A stretch of DNA of 64,000 bases from Clostridium facile (lineage in GTDB: Bacteria > Bacillota > Clostridia > Oscillospirales > Ruminococcaceae). The notes under the pieces were generated by a model. It had not been told where the DNA came from. It ran no database searches and worked only from the letters and a program-made list of their open reading frames with translations. Numbering within the stretch: position 1 is the first letter of the stretch; every line of letters starts with the position of its first letter. Shown piece after piece: positions 18,301 through 26,570 of this stretch. The stretch is from assembly GCF_014297275.1 (NCBI RefSeq), contig NZ_JACOQK010000001.1, positions 2,170,001-2,234,000 of the forward strand. The letters are read 5' to 3'. Made by a program: the position numbers and the translations under genes.

Positions 18301-18979
18301 TGGCATTGTCTTTATTTGTACCGGATAGTGTGAAAGTCAGCTGCTGGTTATAAGCAGACCCTACCATTGCGTAAGGCAATGTATCCGGAACAACCTCTAT
18401 ATCCAATGGGGTATGGGATGGCTGCGCGATATTTTCCGGTTCCTCTGTTGTACCGGTATAAGAAGCGTTACCGTTGTTTTCGATTTTGCCGGTTTCAAAG
18501 GTACAATCCTTGCAGATGATTGTGCCATTGTTCACCGGTGTTTGTACAAAAGTACAGTTTTCAAAGGCAACATTTGCACCTTTTTCTACTACCACTGGCT
18601 GTGCGGTATCAAATATCAAATCCCTTACCAGCACATCAACGCCTTCGGCAAAACGGAGTGTTCCATCCTGTTTGTCTTTAATGGTGCGTACAGAGGGGAC
18701 ATCCTCAAAAAAGTTTTTGGTCCAGCCTAACAGTTGGGTGACTGGCTGTTGAATTACAGTTTCCCCTAAGCCTGTTAAGTTAGCGCTGATTTTGATGATA
18801 TTGGCATCCCCTGCGCCTGCTAAATAATCGTCCATGTCAAAACTGCTATCATTGATAATATATTCTTTATCCGCATCGGCGGCGAAAGCAGTAGTGAATG
18901 GGATTGCACACAGTACTAAAATGCACGCCAACAAAAAGCTAAGCACCCTAGCGCTGTTTTTTAAAGTTTTCTGGTTCAT
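15332..18979 (-). CDS. Large secreted surface protein with FIVAR-type repeats and KTGD cell-wall anchor
   Basis: 1215 residues from the ATG behind AAGGAGGAGC. Signal peptide at about 1-33. Two tandem units of roughly 230 residues, each opening DxS(F/Y)D(M/F)xDYLA and containing a short beta-helix-like repeat ending in an Ig-like region, are near-identical (EGVDVLVRDLIFDTAQPVVV appears in both). More Ig-like segments and a right-handed beta-helix-type stretch follow. The last 300 residues hold FIVAR-like three-helix repeats (QEVD/QKQVD..W..LL motifs), then VKTGD, a hydrophobic segment and RKKETN, a sortase-type anchor. The end is clearly related to the end of the 24507 gene. Probably a glycan- or matrix-binding surface protein; ligand unknown. 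Confidence 0.85.
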   Translation of the reverse strand: MNQKTLKNSARVLSFLLACILVLCAIPFTTAFAADADKEYIINDSSFDMDDYLAGAGDANIIKISANLTGLGETVIQQPVTQLLGWTKNFFEDVPSVRTIKDKQDGTLRFAEGVDVLVRDLIFDTAQPVVVEKGANVAFENCTFVQTPVNNGTIICKDCTFETGKIENNGNASYTGTTEEPENIAQPSHTPLDIEVVPDTLPYAMVGSAYNQQLTFTLSGTNKDNATVQAQITPEGSGLIANVAGNTVAISGTSEQSGEYTVTITAAAEGDSPVSKTIALHAVVETEYIIDDNSYDFSDYLAWAGTATTVKVSADLTSLGEAVIQQPVSKLLGWEKNFFADQAKLRTIKDSSDGTLRFAEGVDVLVRDLIFDTAQPVVVEKGANVTFENCTFVQTPVNNGTIICEDCTFETGKIENNGSAVYTGTTVEPENIGTEQPSHIALGMNLAPETLQNAIAGTEYNQTLNVELYGTNKDNATVQASVTPEGSGITAAVQDNQVVVSGKVEKPGSYTVSVTATADGDQPVTKTVSFEAKQNISVSLEGTLDAVTVGQSGYQNYLDVFVTDENGDQVNYYDYSQANPNTKISVSLSPEGSGMRASYLFDSVVVSGTPEKQGTYQVSVTVTNDVQTATSNTVDLRIYQDDKTLQERFDALNPSITSWDIEPYEISQSGNAVVPINLKEIYGSHESGLYATLGNNQGYATDTLTIPAGCDVVFENIKFYSSIQIIVEKGGSLTLKDSVAYGGVVVNGGTFSMSNYAALVDSLTLNDGSVLKNATVNSHGRYLTDGSDKPDAPAVVIVNGTVTALGNNTITGEPGDSVLAGQDALVVNGELVIPEGSVLTAQGGGDYAPARVGGNGVVLNNGEVSGQGKLVALGGHGYEGDGGDGITGVGTISVVHLESIGGDAKSLFNDPKQGGDAIGSKVIVTTENYVLKGGAGNPAGSAEITPVTANKSILNQVIEYAEAQKASPEFNKVIADVQKTFNAALEQAKAVADNNVATQKEVDTAWQALLNEIHKLGFVKGDVTSLEKLVETAKGFDLSKYVEAGQAELKEALAAAEDLLADKDNAMEQEIQPVEENLLNAMLNLRLKADKSILESTVSQANNIEANLYTQESYQALKTAVAAANAVLADDSATQKQVDAAVDAVKAAMNGLVAVDNGESTKQNNAVQGIQIGQVTTSNNAVKSVKTGDVAPAVGIAVLALASAAVVALRKKETN

Positions 18980-19016
18980 AGCTCCTCCTTCCATAAACCA
19001 CAAAGAAATTAATTAA

Positions 19017-19086
19017 GTTAGGTTTAACTAACTTTTGTGAGAAAAACAAAGCGTTGTCAAACGCCTGTTAGTTAGTTTCAACTAAC
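19017..19086 (-). promoter_or_regulatory. Two GTTAG-N6-CTAAC operator-like boxes
   Basis: Two 16-bp imperfect palindromes, GTTAGGTTTAACTAAC (19017-19032) and GTTAGTTTCAACTAAC (19071-19086), 54 bases apart. The second falls at the expected transcription start of the surface protein gene and the first within its 5' leader. Paired boxes of this layout fit a repressor that loops or blocks initiation. Confidence 0.65.
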
Positions 19087-19094
19087 AATATAGC

Positions 19095-19123
19095 AGTATA
19101 GCAAACTGGAGTCAGTTTGTCAA
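19095..19123 (-). promoter_or_regulatory. Promoter of the surface protein gene
   Basis: -35 TTGACA (19118-19123), -10 TATACT (19095-19100), 17-base spacer. A start near 19088 touches the operator-like box at 19071-19086. Confidence 0.85.
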
Positions 19124-19138
19124 GTAATATTTTCCAAA

Positions 19139-19180
19139 ACAAGGGCTTATCTTCCCCATCTTTGGGAAATAAGCCCTTGT
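19139..19180 (-). terminator. Terminator of the AraC gene
   Basis: ACAAGGGCTTAT pairs with ATAAGCCCTTGT. It separates the regulator from the surface protein promoter. Confidence 0.7.
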
Positions 19181-19182
19181 AA

Positions 19183-20184
19183 TTAATGATATTGGTTTTC
19201 CACTGTCTGTTTCCGATATTCCTGAGGTGAGATACCCAACTGCTTTTTAAAAAATTTATAAAAATAGCTGGTGTCGCTATATCCAATTATTTCAGTAATT
19301 TTTTCAATGGGAAGCATAGAGTTTTGCAAATAACGTTTTGCCACCTCTAGGCGATACTGGGACACCAAGTCAGAAAAGCTGGAGCCTGTCTTCCGTTTGA
19401 TCCACCGAGAAAGGTATCCAGTAGAATAATGGAACGCTTCCGCTACTTTATCCAGAGTTACATCCGAATAGTTTAATTTAATATAAGAAATTACATCGGT
19501 TAATGTTCTATTTTGTACGTACTTTTGGATGTTATGTTCAATCTCCGTTTGGTGCAGCCGGGATAAAATCGCGAATAACGCCACAAAATAGGAATCTACA
19601 ACCTGTTCATAATACAATTTTTGCTCACAGTTCTCTAAAATCAAACTAAATAGCAAATCTTGGATTTCCAGGTTATTGGCGAAAATCATATAATTATTTT
19701 CTTGATGGTGTCCATAAATACTATCCAAAAAGAAATTTAAAAATAACTTATTACCAGAAAGTAAATTAACTAAAATCTGTTCCACATAGGATTTCCGCAA
19801 TAAAATATTAAATACAATATCCTCACGATGTACCGTGTAGGGAAGATGTGCCGCATATGGATTCATCAAAATCAAATGACCGTCTGTAGCAACTAGCTTG
19901 TTGCCATCTGGAAATTCGTTGATAAATTCCCCCTGGTACACATATGCTATCTCATAAAAGTCATGTTTGTGGGGCAGCATGTTTGGTGGTACATTCTGTG
20001 GTAAATCCTTTGGGGTACGGTGTACAGTGATCTCTACATTGCTTCCATCGCGAAAATGATTTGCCTCGGTAAATATCTGTACCCCATGTTCGATGGAAGG
20101 TTTCATATGAAAAGCCTCCTTTGCCCGTAGAGACTGCGCCCTTTTTTGTTCCAATAAATCAATTAACATCTCAGCAGTAATCAT
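19183..20184 (-). CDS. AraC-family transcriptional regulator
   Basis: About 333 residues from ATG 20184 (an earlier in-frame start at 20205 also exists). The N-terminal cupin-like sensor shows PHKHDFYEIAYVYQG and an ILMNPYAAH patch, typical of AraC ligand-binding domains for sugars. The C-terminal double helix-turn-helix (about 230-333) contains VAEAFHYSTGYLSRWIKRKT and IGYSDTSYFYKFFKKQLGIS PQEYRKQ motifs. It sits directly upstream of the surface protein gene and in the same direction, so that gene is the first target to consider. It is a paralogue of the 40228 regulator. Confidence 0.88.
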   Translation of the reverse strand: MITAEMLIDLLEQKRAQSLRAKEAFHMKPSIEHGVQIFTEANHFRDGSNVEITVHRTPKDLPQNVPPNMLPHKHDFYEIAYVYQGEFINEFPDGNKLVATDGHLILMNPYAAHLPYTVHREDIVFNILLRKSYVEQILVNLLSGNKLFLNFFLDSIYGHHQENNYMIFANNLEIQDLLFSLILENCEQKLYYEQVVDSYFVALFAILSRLHQTEIEHNIQKYVQNRTLTDVISYIKLNYSDVTLDKVAEAFHYSTGYLSRWIKRKTGSSFSDLVSQYRLEVAKRYLQNSMLPIEKITEIIGYSDTSYFYKFFKKQLGISPQEYRKQTVENQYH

Positions 20185-20290
20185 GGTTTTATAAATTCTC
20201 CTCATCCAACCTTGCCCGAAATATGGTTTTCCCCTTGGTAAAATCTATTATAGCACAAATAGCGGAATACAGACAATTTTTTATTTTTCT

Positions 20291-20605
20291 TTATATTGCT
20301 ATAATATCTATTATATTCAAAGTAATTCTTTGTATGGCTAAGGGCAGGATATAAAATTTTTCGGGGAACTGTAATGGCTGGCCGTTACGGGAATATAAGA
20401 TAACATCTAAGACAATGGAATCAGCAGAAGTTTTTAGTCCATTGATGATTTTAATCTGGCTTTCATATCGTGGAAAACAGTCACCTCACTCCACCGTTGA
20501 TATATAGTTTATGGATAAATCGACTTTTTCAGCAAACTGCTCCTATGTTAATCCAAGTTCTTGCCTGCGTTCTTTCATTCGTTTTCCAACTCTCTTATCA
20601 AGCAT
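20291..20605 (-). pseudogene. XRE-family regulator, pseudogene with two nonsense codons
   Basis: The reading frame is 105 codons long and aligns end to end with the intact XRE protein at 9497: MLDKRVGKRMKERRQELGLT, then a TAG where the intact gene has Gln, EQFAEKVDLSINYISTVE, then a TGA where it has Arg, then GDCFPRYESQIKIINGLKTS, ending LPLAIQRITLNIIDIIAI. Both stops are C-to-T type changes from CAG and CGA. No frameshift is needed to reach the final TAA at 20291. Recent inactivation is likely because the rest is well preserved. Confidence 0.8.
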
Positions 20606-21118
20606 ATGAAACATCTGCTTTCTATCATTTATTTAATAAAAGGTGCGTATGCACACTATTTTACTTCAAATTATGATAAAAATAATTTATCATAACCTTG
20701 TTTGAATATCGAAAACTTTCCCCTAAATTGTTTTACAATTGAAAATATCCGTTATTGTTATTTTTGTTCCAATTTTAACTGTTGTTTTTAAGGAATCCGG
20801 TTGCATAGGATTTGGACATTTTTAAAAATATCCATTTCCAGTATTACATGTTTTGTGCCTCGTTTATTTTAACATACCAGCCTTATCACCGATAAATTTT
20901 AATAAAAAATTTAGTGATTTTATAAGAAACAATTCCTGCAAACCTATTGTCTCGTTTTTCATGTTTTATATAGTAGACGCTTACCAATACGCCGAATTTG
21001 AAAAAAGATGATGTATTCTCACAATAATTCCTTAGCTATGTGACGTAGTTACAGAGCAAAAAGGAAAAATAGAATATAATTAGTACAACAACCTATAGAA
21101 AGGGCAAGGTAGAAAAAT
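20606..21118. other. AT-rich intergenic region upstream of CoA-disulfide reductase
   Basis: No gene seen. The last part holds a likely -10 (TATAAT, about 21075) 40-50 bases before the 21119 start, with an AGAAAGGGCAAGG ribosome site. The remainder is AT-rich and unassigned. Confidence 0.4.
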
Positions 21119-22786
21119 ATGAAAATATGTATTGTTGGCGGCGTTGCAGGGGGAGCTGGGGCAGCTACCAAACTACGCCGTTTGGATGAGCAGGCGGAGA
21201 TTATTTTATTTGAAAAAGGGGAAGATATTTCTTACGCAAACTGTGGGTTGCCATACTATATTGGCGGGGAAATTAAACAAAAAGAGGCGTTATTGGTTAC
21301 TCCTCCCGCGCTGTTGCGGAAGCGTTTCCGCATTGACGTACGCACATCGAGTGAGGTAACCCAAATCCATCCACAAGAAAAGGTAATCCAGATAAGGAAC
21401 CATCTAACTGGCGAAAGTTATACCGAAACCTATGATAAGCTGGTTCTATCCCCAGGGGCGTCCCCTAAAAAATTCTCTATTGAAGGGATTGACTTACCAG
21501 GTATTTTTACTGTACGCAATGTACGGAACACTCTAGAAATTGATGAATATATCCAAAAAAATCAAGTAAATTCCTGCGTTGTGGCAGGTGGAGGATTCAT
21601 CGGGGTAGAAATGGCGGAAAATCTCCGTTTACGTGGGATGGAGGTTACATTGGTGGAATTTACCAACCAGATTATGGCACCACTGGATCGGGAAATGGCA
21701 AATATCCTCCATCAGGAGATCATCTCAAAAGGAGTAAATTTAAAATTGGGTACCGGCGTCAGCAAATTAGAATCCCAATCCGATCATAGTTTGATAGTTT
21801 CTCTTACCGATCAGTCGCAAATCCATTGCGGTATGGTAGTTCTGGCTATGGGGGTAACACCAGAAAACGGTTTAGCCCAACAAGCTGGATTAAAGCTCTC
21901 TGTGGGCAATAGCATCCAAGTAAATGAGTTTTTCCAAACATCCAATCCGGATATTTATGCGGTTGGGGATGCCATTGCAGTTACTCATGGTGTCAGTGGG
22001 GAAGAGGCGTTGATCTCTTTGGCGGGACCGGCAAACCGACAGGGCAGAAGTGTTGCCGCCAATGTATTGGGCCAGCACCAAACCAACGGAAAAATCGCCT
22101 ACGGCAGTTCTGTAGTAAAAGTATTCGACCTAATTGCAGCTTCTGTTGGTTTGAATGAAAAGCAGTTGGCTAAATCCAATCAGAACTATCTTAAAACCTA
22201 TGTGCATCCATTTTCCCACGCAACATATTATCCCGGTGCAACCCAGATCAGCATGAAAATGCTGTTTGCTCCAGATGGCAAAATTCTTGGGGCACAAGCT
22301 GTTGGGGCTGAAAATGTAGAAAAACAGATTGACGTCATCGCCACTGTGATGAAGTTTGGGGGAACCGTATACGATTTGGAGGAACTAGAACTTTGTTATG
22401 CACCACCATTTAACTCCGCTAAAAGCCCTGTAAATATGCTGGGATTCACCGCAGCTAATATTTTAAAAGGGGAAATGCCGGTATTCTATGCAGAACAGAT
22501 CCCACAAATTGATCAGGAAAATTCTATTTTTGTAGATGTAAGCACTCCACCAGAAGTTTTGATGGGGACAATCCCAAATGCAATCAATATTCCACTGGAT
22601 GAACTCCGGGAACGTCTCAGTGAACTGGATCCAAATAAAAAAATTTATGTCACCTGCCGTGTAGGTCTGCGGGGGAATATCGCAACCAGAATTTTGCTGC
22701 AACATGGCTTTGATGTTTATAACCTGAGCGGCGGATATAAAACTTATCGTCTGGTAAATACAACATTTTCCCAGGAAAATCCGTAA
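21119..22786 (+). CDS. CoA-disulfide reductase/NADH oxidase with C-terminal rhodanese domain
   Basis: 555 residues. FAD/NAD-dependent pyridine nucleotide-disulfide oxidoreductase domain (about 1-440): FAD loop VGGVAGGAGAA (6-16), active cysteine C42 in SYANCGLPYY, NAD loop VVAGGGFIGVEMAENL (about 154-169), and YAVGDA near 280. A rhodanese domain follows (about 460-550) with its catalytic Cys in VTCRVGLRG. This single-Cys architecture matches CoADR-rhodanese enzymes that reduce CoA disulfide or persulfide species and handle oxidative or sulfane-sulfur stress. Substrate preference is an inference. Monocistronic. Confidence 0.9.
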   Translation: MKICIVGGVAGGAGAATKLRRLDEQAEIILFEKGEDISYANCGLPYYIGGEIKQKEALLVTPPALLRKRFRIDVRTSSEVTQIHPQEKVIQIRNHLTGESYTETYDKLVLSPGASPKKFSIEGIDLPGIFTVRNVRNTLEIDEYIQKNQVNSCVVAGGGFIGVEMAENLRLRGMEVTLVEFTNQIMAPLDREMANILHQEIISKGVNLKLGTGVSKLESQSDHSLIVSLTDQSQIHCGMVVLAMGVTPENGLAQQAGLKLSVGNSIQVNEFFQTSNPDIYAVGDAIAVTHGVSGEEALISLAGPANRQGRSVAANVLGQHQTNGKIAYGSSVVKVFDLIAASVGLNEKQLAKSNQNYLKTYVHPFSHATYYPGATQISMKMLFAPDGKILGAQAVGAENVEKQIDVIATVMKFGGTVYDLEELELCYAPPFNSAKSPVNMLGFTAANILKGEMPVFYAEQIPQIDQENSIFVDVSTPPEVLMGTIPNAINIPLDELRERLSELDPNKKIYVTCRVGLRGNIATRILLQHGFDVYNLSGGYKTYRLVNTTFSQENP

Positions 22787-23043
22787 ACAAAGACCGTTTC
22801 CATACAGACTCCTTCAATTACGATTGATACCTATGATTTAAATTATCCTGATCTAATCCAAAAATTTTCCAACAAATGGATCAATCGCATCCAAGAGTCT
22901 CGTTAATCGGAAAAACAAATGCTCCTTCATAACGAATCTACAGGTTTGGTACGAACAAACAATACCTTTTTATCCGCATAAAATCAACATGGACTATAAA
23001 AAAGGCTATCAACCTGTTCTTTTCCAAATAAACTAGAATAAAC
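22787..23043 (+). other. Possible decayed coding remnant
   Basis: A stretch of about 37 open codons (translating to PSITIDTYDLNYPDLIQKF and onward to QESR) then stops follow the reductase; after a frame change the text continues as HKINMDYKKGYQPVLFQIN. It reads like decayed coding sequence, but I could not identify a parent family. Confidence 0.3.
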
Positions 23044-23073
23044 ATACCGCCAGAAGATACTGGCGGTATTTTG
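23044..23073 (+). terminator. Rho-independent terminator
   Basis: ATACCGCCAG pairs exactly with CTGGCGGTAT around AAGATA, followed by TTT. Confidence 0.75.
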
Positions 23074-23339
23074 TGAATAAAACAAAAATAAATTCGATAA
23101 ACTAAAATTTGTTTTTATTGCTGATTTTGTGGAAAAAGTAGAAATTATTTCTTATTAAACGGATTACTAAATGGTTAACAGCAAAAATTCTGTATGTTCT
23201 TACAAATTGAAAAATAATATCGAAAAAATAGTTACAGAATGGATAGTATAAATTTCTATATATTCCCTTTTTAAAAGAAAATATCGCAAACAGGTCATGA
23301 AATGTCACAATATTACCAGAAATATGTCAAATTGAAACA

Positions 23340-23475
23340 TTGCACAAACCAAAAAAAGATGGTATGATATAGTCAACAAATCAATTAATTGATTTGTCTT
23401 ATCTTCTTTTCTTTTTCTCTTTTTCTCTTTTTTTATTTCTGGCAGGGATTGAAAAATCTCTGCCGAATTTTTTTG
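23340..23475 (+). promoter_or_regulatory. Promoter, palindrome and terminator-like hairpin before the RibD-like gene
   Basis: -35 TTGCAC (23340-23345) and -10 TATGAT (23363-23368) with a 17-base spacer, followed at 23379-23396 by the exact palindrome AAATCAATTAATTGATTT near the expected start of transcription. About 70 bases further, GGCAGGGATT pairs with AATCTCTGCC around a GAAA tetraloop and is followed by seven T (23441-23475). The hairpin with its T-run ends 85 bases before the start codon, so an attenuated leader is possible. Confidence 0.5.
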
Positions 23476-23559
23476 CCCAAAACGCAATATACATCGCAAT
23501 AACCGGACATGCTAGGTAAAATAGCAATTTTCCCTTGTAGATGGATTTGAGGTAGCACT

Positions 23560-24090
23560 ATGAAAAAAGTAATTTTATTTATCGCAATTAGTTTAGATGG
23601 ATATATTGCCGATGGTAACGGACAAGTCGATTGGTTAAATGGGCAAGACCCCACTTCCATACCGGATAGTAACTATGATGAATTTATGAAAACTATTGAT
23701 ACCGTTGTGTTAGGTTGGAATACTTATCATCAAATTGTAACAGAACTTTCTCCTAATCAATGGGTCTATAATGGAATATCTAGTTTTGTTGTAACCCATA
23801 AAAAATTAATATCTACCAGTGAAATCCAGTTTGTCAACGAAAATCCCTGTGAGTTAGTCACCAGGTTAAAACAGCAAAGAGGGAAAAATATCTGGATTTG
23901 TGGTGGTGCAAACCTGGCACAACAGTTGATTCGTGAAAATTTAATTGACCAATTTTATATCTCGGTTATTCCCATCCTTCTGGGAAAAGGAGTCCCTCTT
24001 TTTGGACAAATGGAACAGGCACTTCCGCTCAAATTAATCAAAACCCAAACCAGTAACGGCATTACAGGCCTCATTTACGAACGCCGTTGA
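23560..24090 (+). CDS. RibD C-terminal/dihydrofolate reductase-like protein
   Basis: 176 residues of the RibD_C/DHFR-like fold: SLDGYIADGNGQVDWL near the N-terminus, VLGWNTYHQIV (about 50-60), the nucleotide loop IWICGGANLAQQLI (about 109-122) and the SVIPILLGKGVPLF segment typical of the family. Members reduce pyrimidine or pterin-like substrates with NADPH; many, like YyaP/YwjB, have no known substrate. Stand-alone here with a long leader. The start ATG follows GAGGTAG. Confidence 0.82.
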   Translation: MKKVILFIAISLDGYIADGNGQVDWLNGQDPTSIPDSNYDEFMKTIDTVVLGWNTYHQIVTELSPNQWVYNGISSFVVTHKKLISTSEIQFVNENPCELVTRLKQQRGKNIWICGGANLAQQLIRENLIDQFYISVIPILLGKGVPLFGQMEQALPLKLIKTQTSNGITGLIYERR

Positions 24091-24405
24091 AAACAACTGC
24101 TATTCCAAGTATCATTTCCAGTCAAACAGTAGTCTAATTTTATATTTTCTCTGTAAATTAATATTATTTCATTAAAAGCAGTCAAGACCACCAGTTCAAT
24201 CAGTGGATTGCACAGCCTCTATAAGGGATACTAAATTATATTGTTGCATCACACGTACACTTGTAAATGAGCCTATTTTTATTCGTTATTTTTCGTACAA
24301 TATTTCCCTTTTCGGCTCGTATAAAACTCGCTATTATGATTGTTGTACTATTCTTTTTTCCCTCACGAAAGCTAGGAAGCTTTTCTAGATCGAAAGACAT
24401 CATAT
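24091..24405. other. Intergenic region, no gene seen
   Basis: About 315 bases with only short, non-convincing frames. AT-rich spacer between convergent genes. Confidence 0.4.
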
Positions 24406-24444
24406 AAAAATATCCCGCGGAACTTGATTCCGCGGGATATTTTT
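24406..24444. terminator. Bidirectional terminator
   Basis: AAAAATATCCCGCGGAA pairs with TTCCGCGGGATATTTTT around CTTGA. It can end the glycoside hydrolase gene on the minus strand and readthrough from the other side. Confidence 0.85.
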
Positions 24445-24506
24445 ATAGCAGCGCATAAACTATATGCGCATGAATGATAGAAAAGAGAAAAAGAAGTTTT
24501 ACAATA

Positions 24507-26473
24507 TTATTTTTTCTTACGAGTAATCAGGATTGCTGCACCTGCTACTGCCAATACTGCCAACCCTGCGATTGGGGCAAAGTCCCCTGTTTTCGCTGCG
24601 TTTGCTTTGGTTGTTGTGCTTTCCTGTCCAGTCTGAGTAGCATTGTTATCAGATGGTGTTTCTGTTCCTTCTACTGCTACTAAACTATCCATTGCAGCCT
24701 GCACAGATTGTACTGCTACGTCTACTTCTTTCTGGGTTGCGTTTTCATTTGCTAATACTGCATCCGCATCTTTTAATGCTACTTCCAGTACTGCGTAGCT
24801 TTCTGCTGTGTATGCGTTCGCATCTATCTGATTTGCTTTTGCTACTACTTCTTCCAGAATAGATTTATCTGCTTTGTATCTCAGGTTCAACATTGTGTTT
24901 AACAGCTTATCCGCTACTTCATTGATTTCCGCCTGCATTGCGTCTCCGTCTTTGTATACGCTCTGAGCTGCTTCCAATGCTGCGGTGAATTCCGCTTGAC
25001 CTGCTTCTACATACTTGCTCAGGTCGATTCCTTCTGCTGCTGCGATTAAGCTTGCTAACTCTGTTTTATCGCCTGCTACAAATCCTAATTTATGGATTTC
25101 GTTCAATAAGGTCTGCCATGCTGCATCCACTTCTTCTTGAGTTGCTGCATCATTTTCTGCAACTGCTTTCGCATTCATCAACGCTTCATCAAAGGATTTT
25201 TGTACACTTTCGATGGCATTATCATATTCACCACTTGCTTTTGCTGCATCTGCGTATGCAATTACTGCGTTCAGGATACCTTTGTCCGCTTGTTCCTGAT
25301 CAGCCAAAACAACTTCGGTATATGGGGTCAATACTGCGCTTACCAAGCCATTATCTGTAATCGCTGTTGCTGCTTTTGTACTCTTACCAGCAAATACATC
25401 GCTTTCTACCCGTGCACGTTTGTTCAAGGTAGTAGTGAGTTCGATGGTTAAAGTATTGGAGCCTTCTACTAAATATTTTCCTAAATCAACCGTATCTGTC
25501 AGATTGTTAATCACATCAATTTCCTGACCATTAATCGTAATACCGGTAATTTGGTCATTACCATAGGACATCCACAGGTTTGCTTTGGAACCATCCCAAT
25601 CAAATGTAGTGGTATAGTATCCACGTCCTGATACATTATCCATAGAAGCAACGCCTAAAGTAGCCAGCTGTTCTTCCGTTGCCTGGATATCTGCCCAGTT
25701 CACTAGGTTTTGTTCTCCAAAATCAACGGTAATAATCTCTGTTTCGGAAGGATCTACGGTTTGTATTCCAGTTTCTGGGTCTACCATACTACTTGCGTCC
25801 TTATATTTTGGACCATAACTGTCGATGGTCAAATTCCATTTCGCATCGCTTAAATCCAATACCTCACCGGATTTATCAATGGTAACATCCTTTGTTGTGC
25901 CATCGGACAAGCTAACTTGGTAACTGCCCGCTGTGTTGGAGCGGAATACCGCATTATGATCCACGTCACGTGCGATTTCGTAATCACCATTGTCTGCATT
26001 CACATCTGTTACATAGTCAGATGGAGCAGGGAAGTCGGTTGTATTATTGGTAATTGCAATGATGGTAGATGCTCCTGGATCCAGATTATCCAGGCAGAGG
26101 GTGATGGTACCATCGCCATTGTCAGTGTATTCTCCAATTTGTGTGATTTCCCCGGTCATAGCATCCAGCATATAAGGGGTTCCGGAGCCTTCCAGTGTTA
26201 CAATAGCATCCTGGATCGCTTCACCATATTCCCCAGTTTTGTACATTTTAGAAGACCCTGCGGTCAACATACCCTGGAAAGTGGAAACATCGTTAAACAT
26301 GTAGTAATAGTTGGTTCCATCAATGGTATCCTGATACATGGTGGTTTCCAGTTTTGGGATGCTATAGTTGGCGTAGCCGGTAATGTCCAAGGATTCTAAA
26401 ATTTCAGGAATTTCATCTTTATTAGAAGTTTCTTTTACATTGTCAAAATTTAACAGTTCTTGATATAATTCCT
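24507..26473 (-). pseudogene. C-terminal part of a split cell-wall glycoside hydrolase
   Basis: Host-derived 3' part of the gene broken by the tet(W) element. It continues the 37815-40023 part in frame after the GTAC junction. Content: a jelly-roll or sugar-binding region with a galactose-binding-like stretch (about 650 residues in all), then FIVAR-like repeats closely related to those of the 15332 protein (LLNEIHKLGF, DLSKYVEAGQAEF, NLRYKADKSILEE), then AAKTGD, a hydrophobic segment and TRKKK as a cell-wall anchor. An open frame runs on into element DNA to an ATG at 26549, which lies inside a terminator hairpin and has no ribosome site, so it is probably not an expressed gene. Confidence 0.8.
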
Positions 26474-26477
26474 GTAC
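26474..26477. other. Left junction core of the element (attL)
   Basis: GTAC shared with the right end; host sequence lies to the left and the element to the right. Confidence 0.8.
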
Positions 26478-26529
26478 TTTTACTGATGTGCGATAAAGAA
26501 GTAATAGAAGTGTAAAAAATTTTGCCGTT

Positions 26530-26562
26530 CCTATCCGGCACTTGCGCATTGTGTCGGATAGG
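26530..26562 (-). terminator. Terminator of the serine recombinase gene
   Basis: CCTATCCGACAC pairs with GTGCCGGATAGG on the minus strand. It sits between the recombinase stop codon and the left end of the element. A T-run follows. Confidence 0.7.
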
Positions 26563-26570
26563 TCGGGCGG

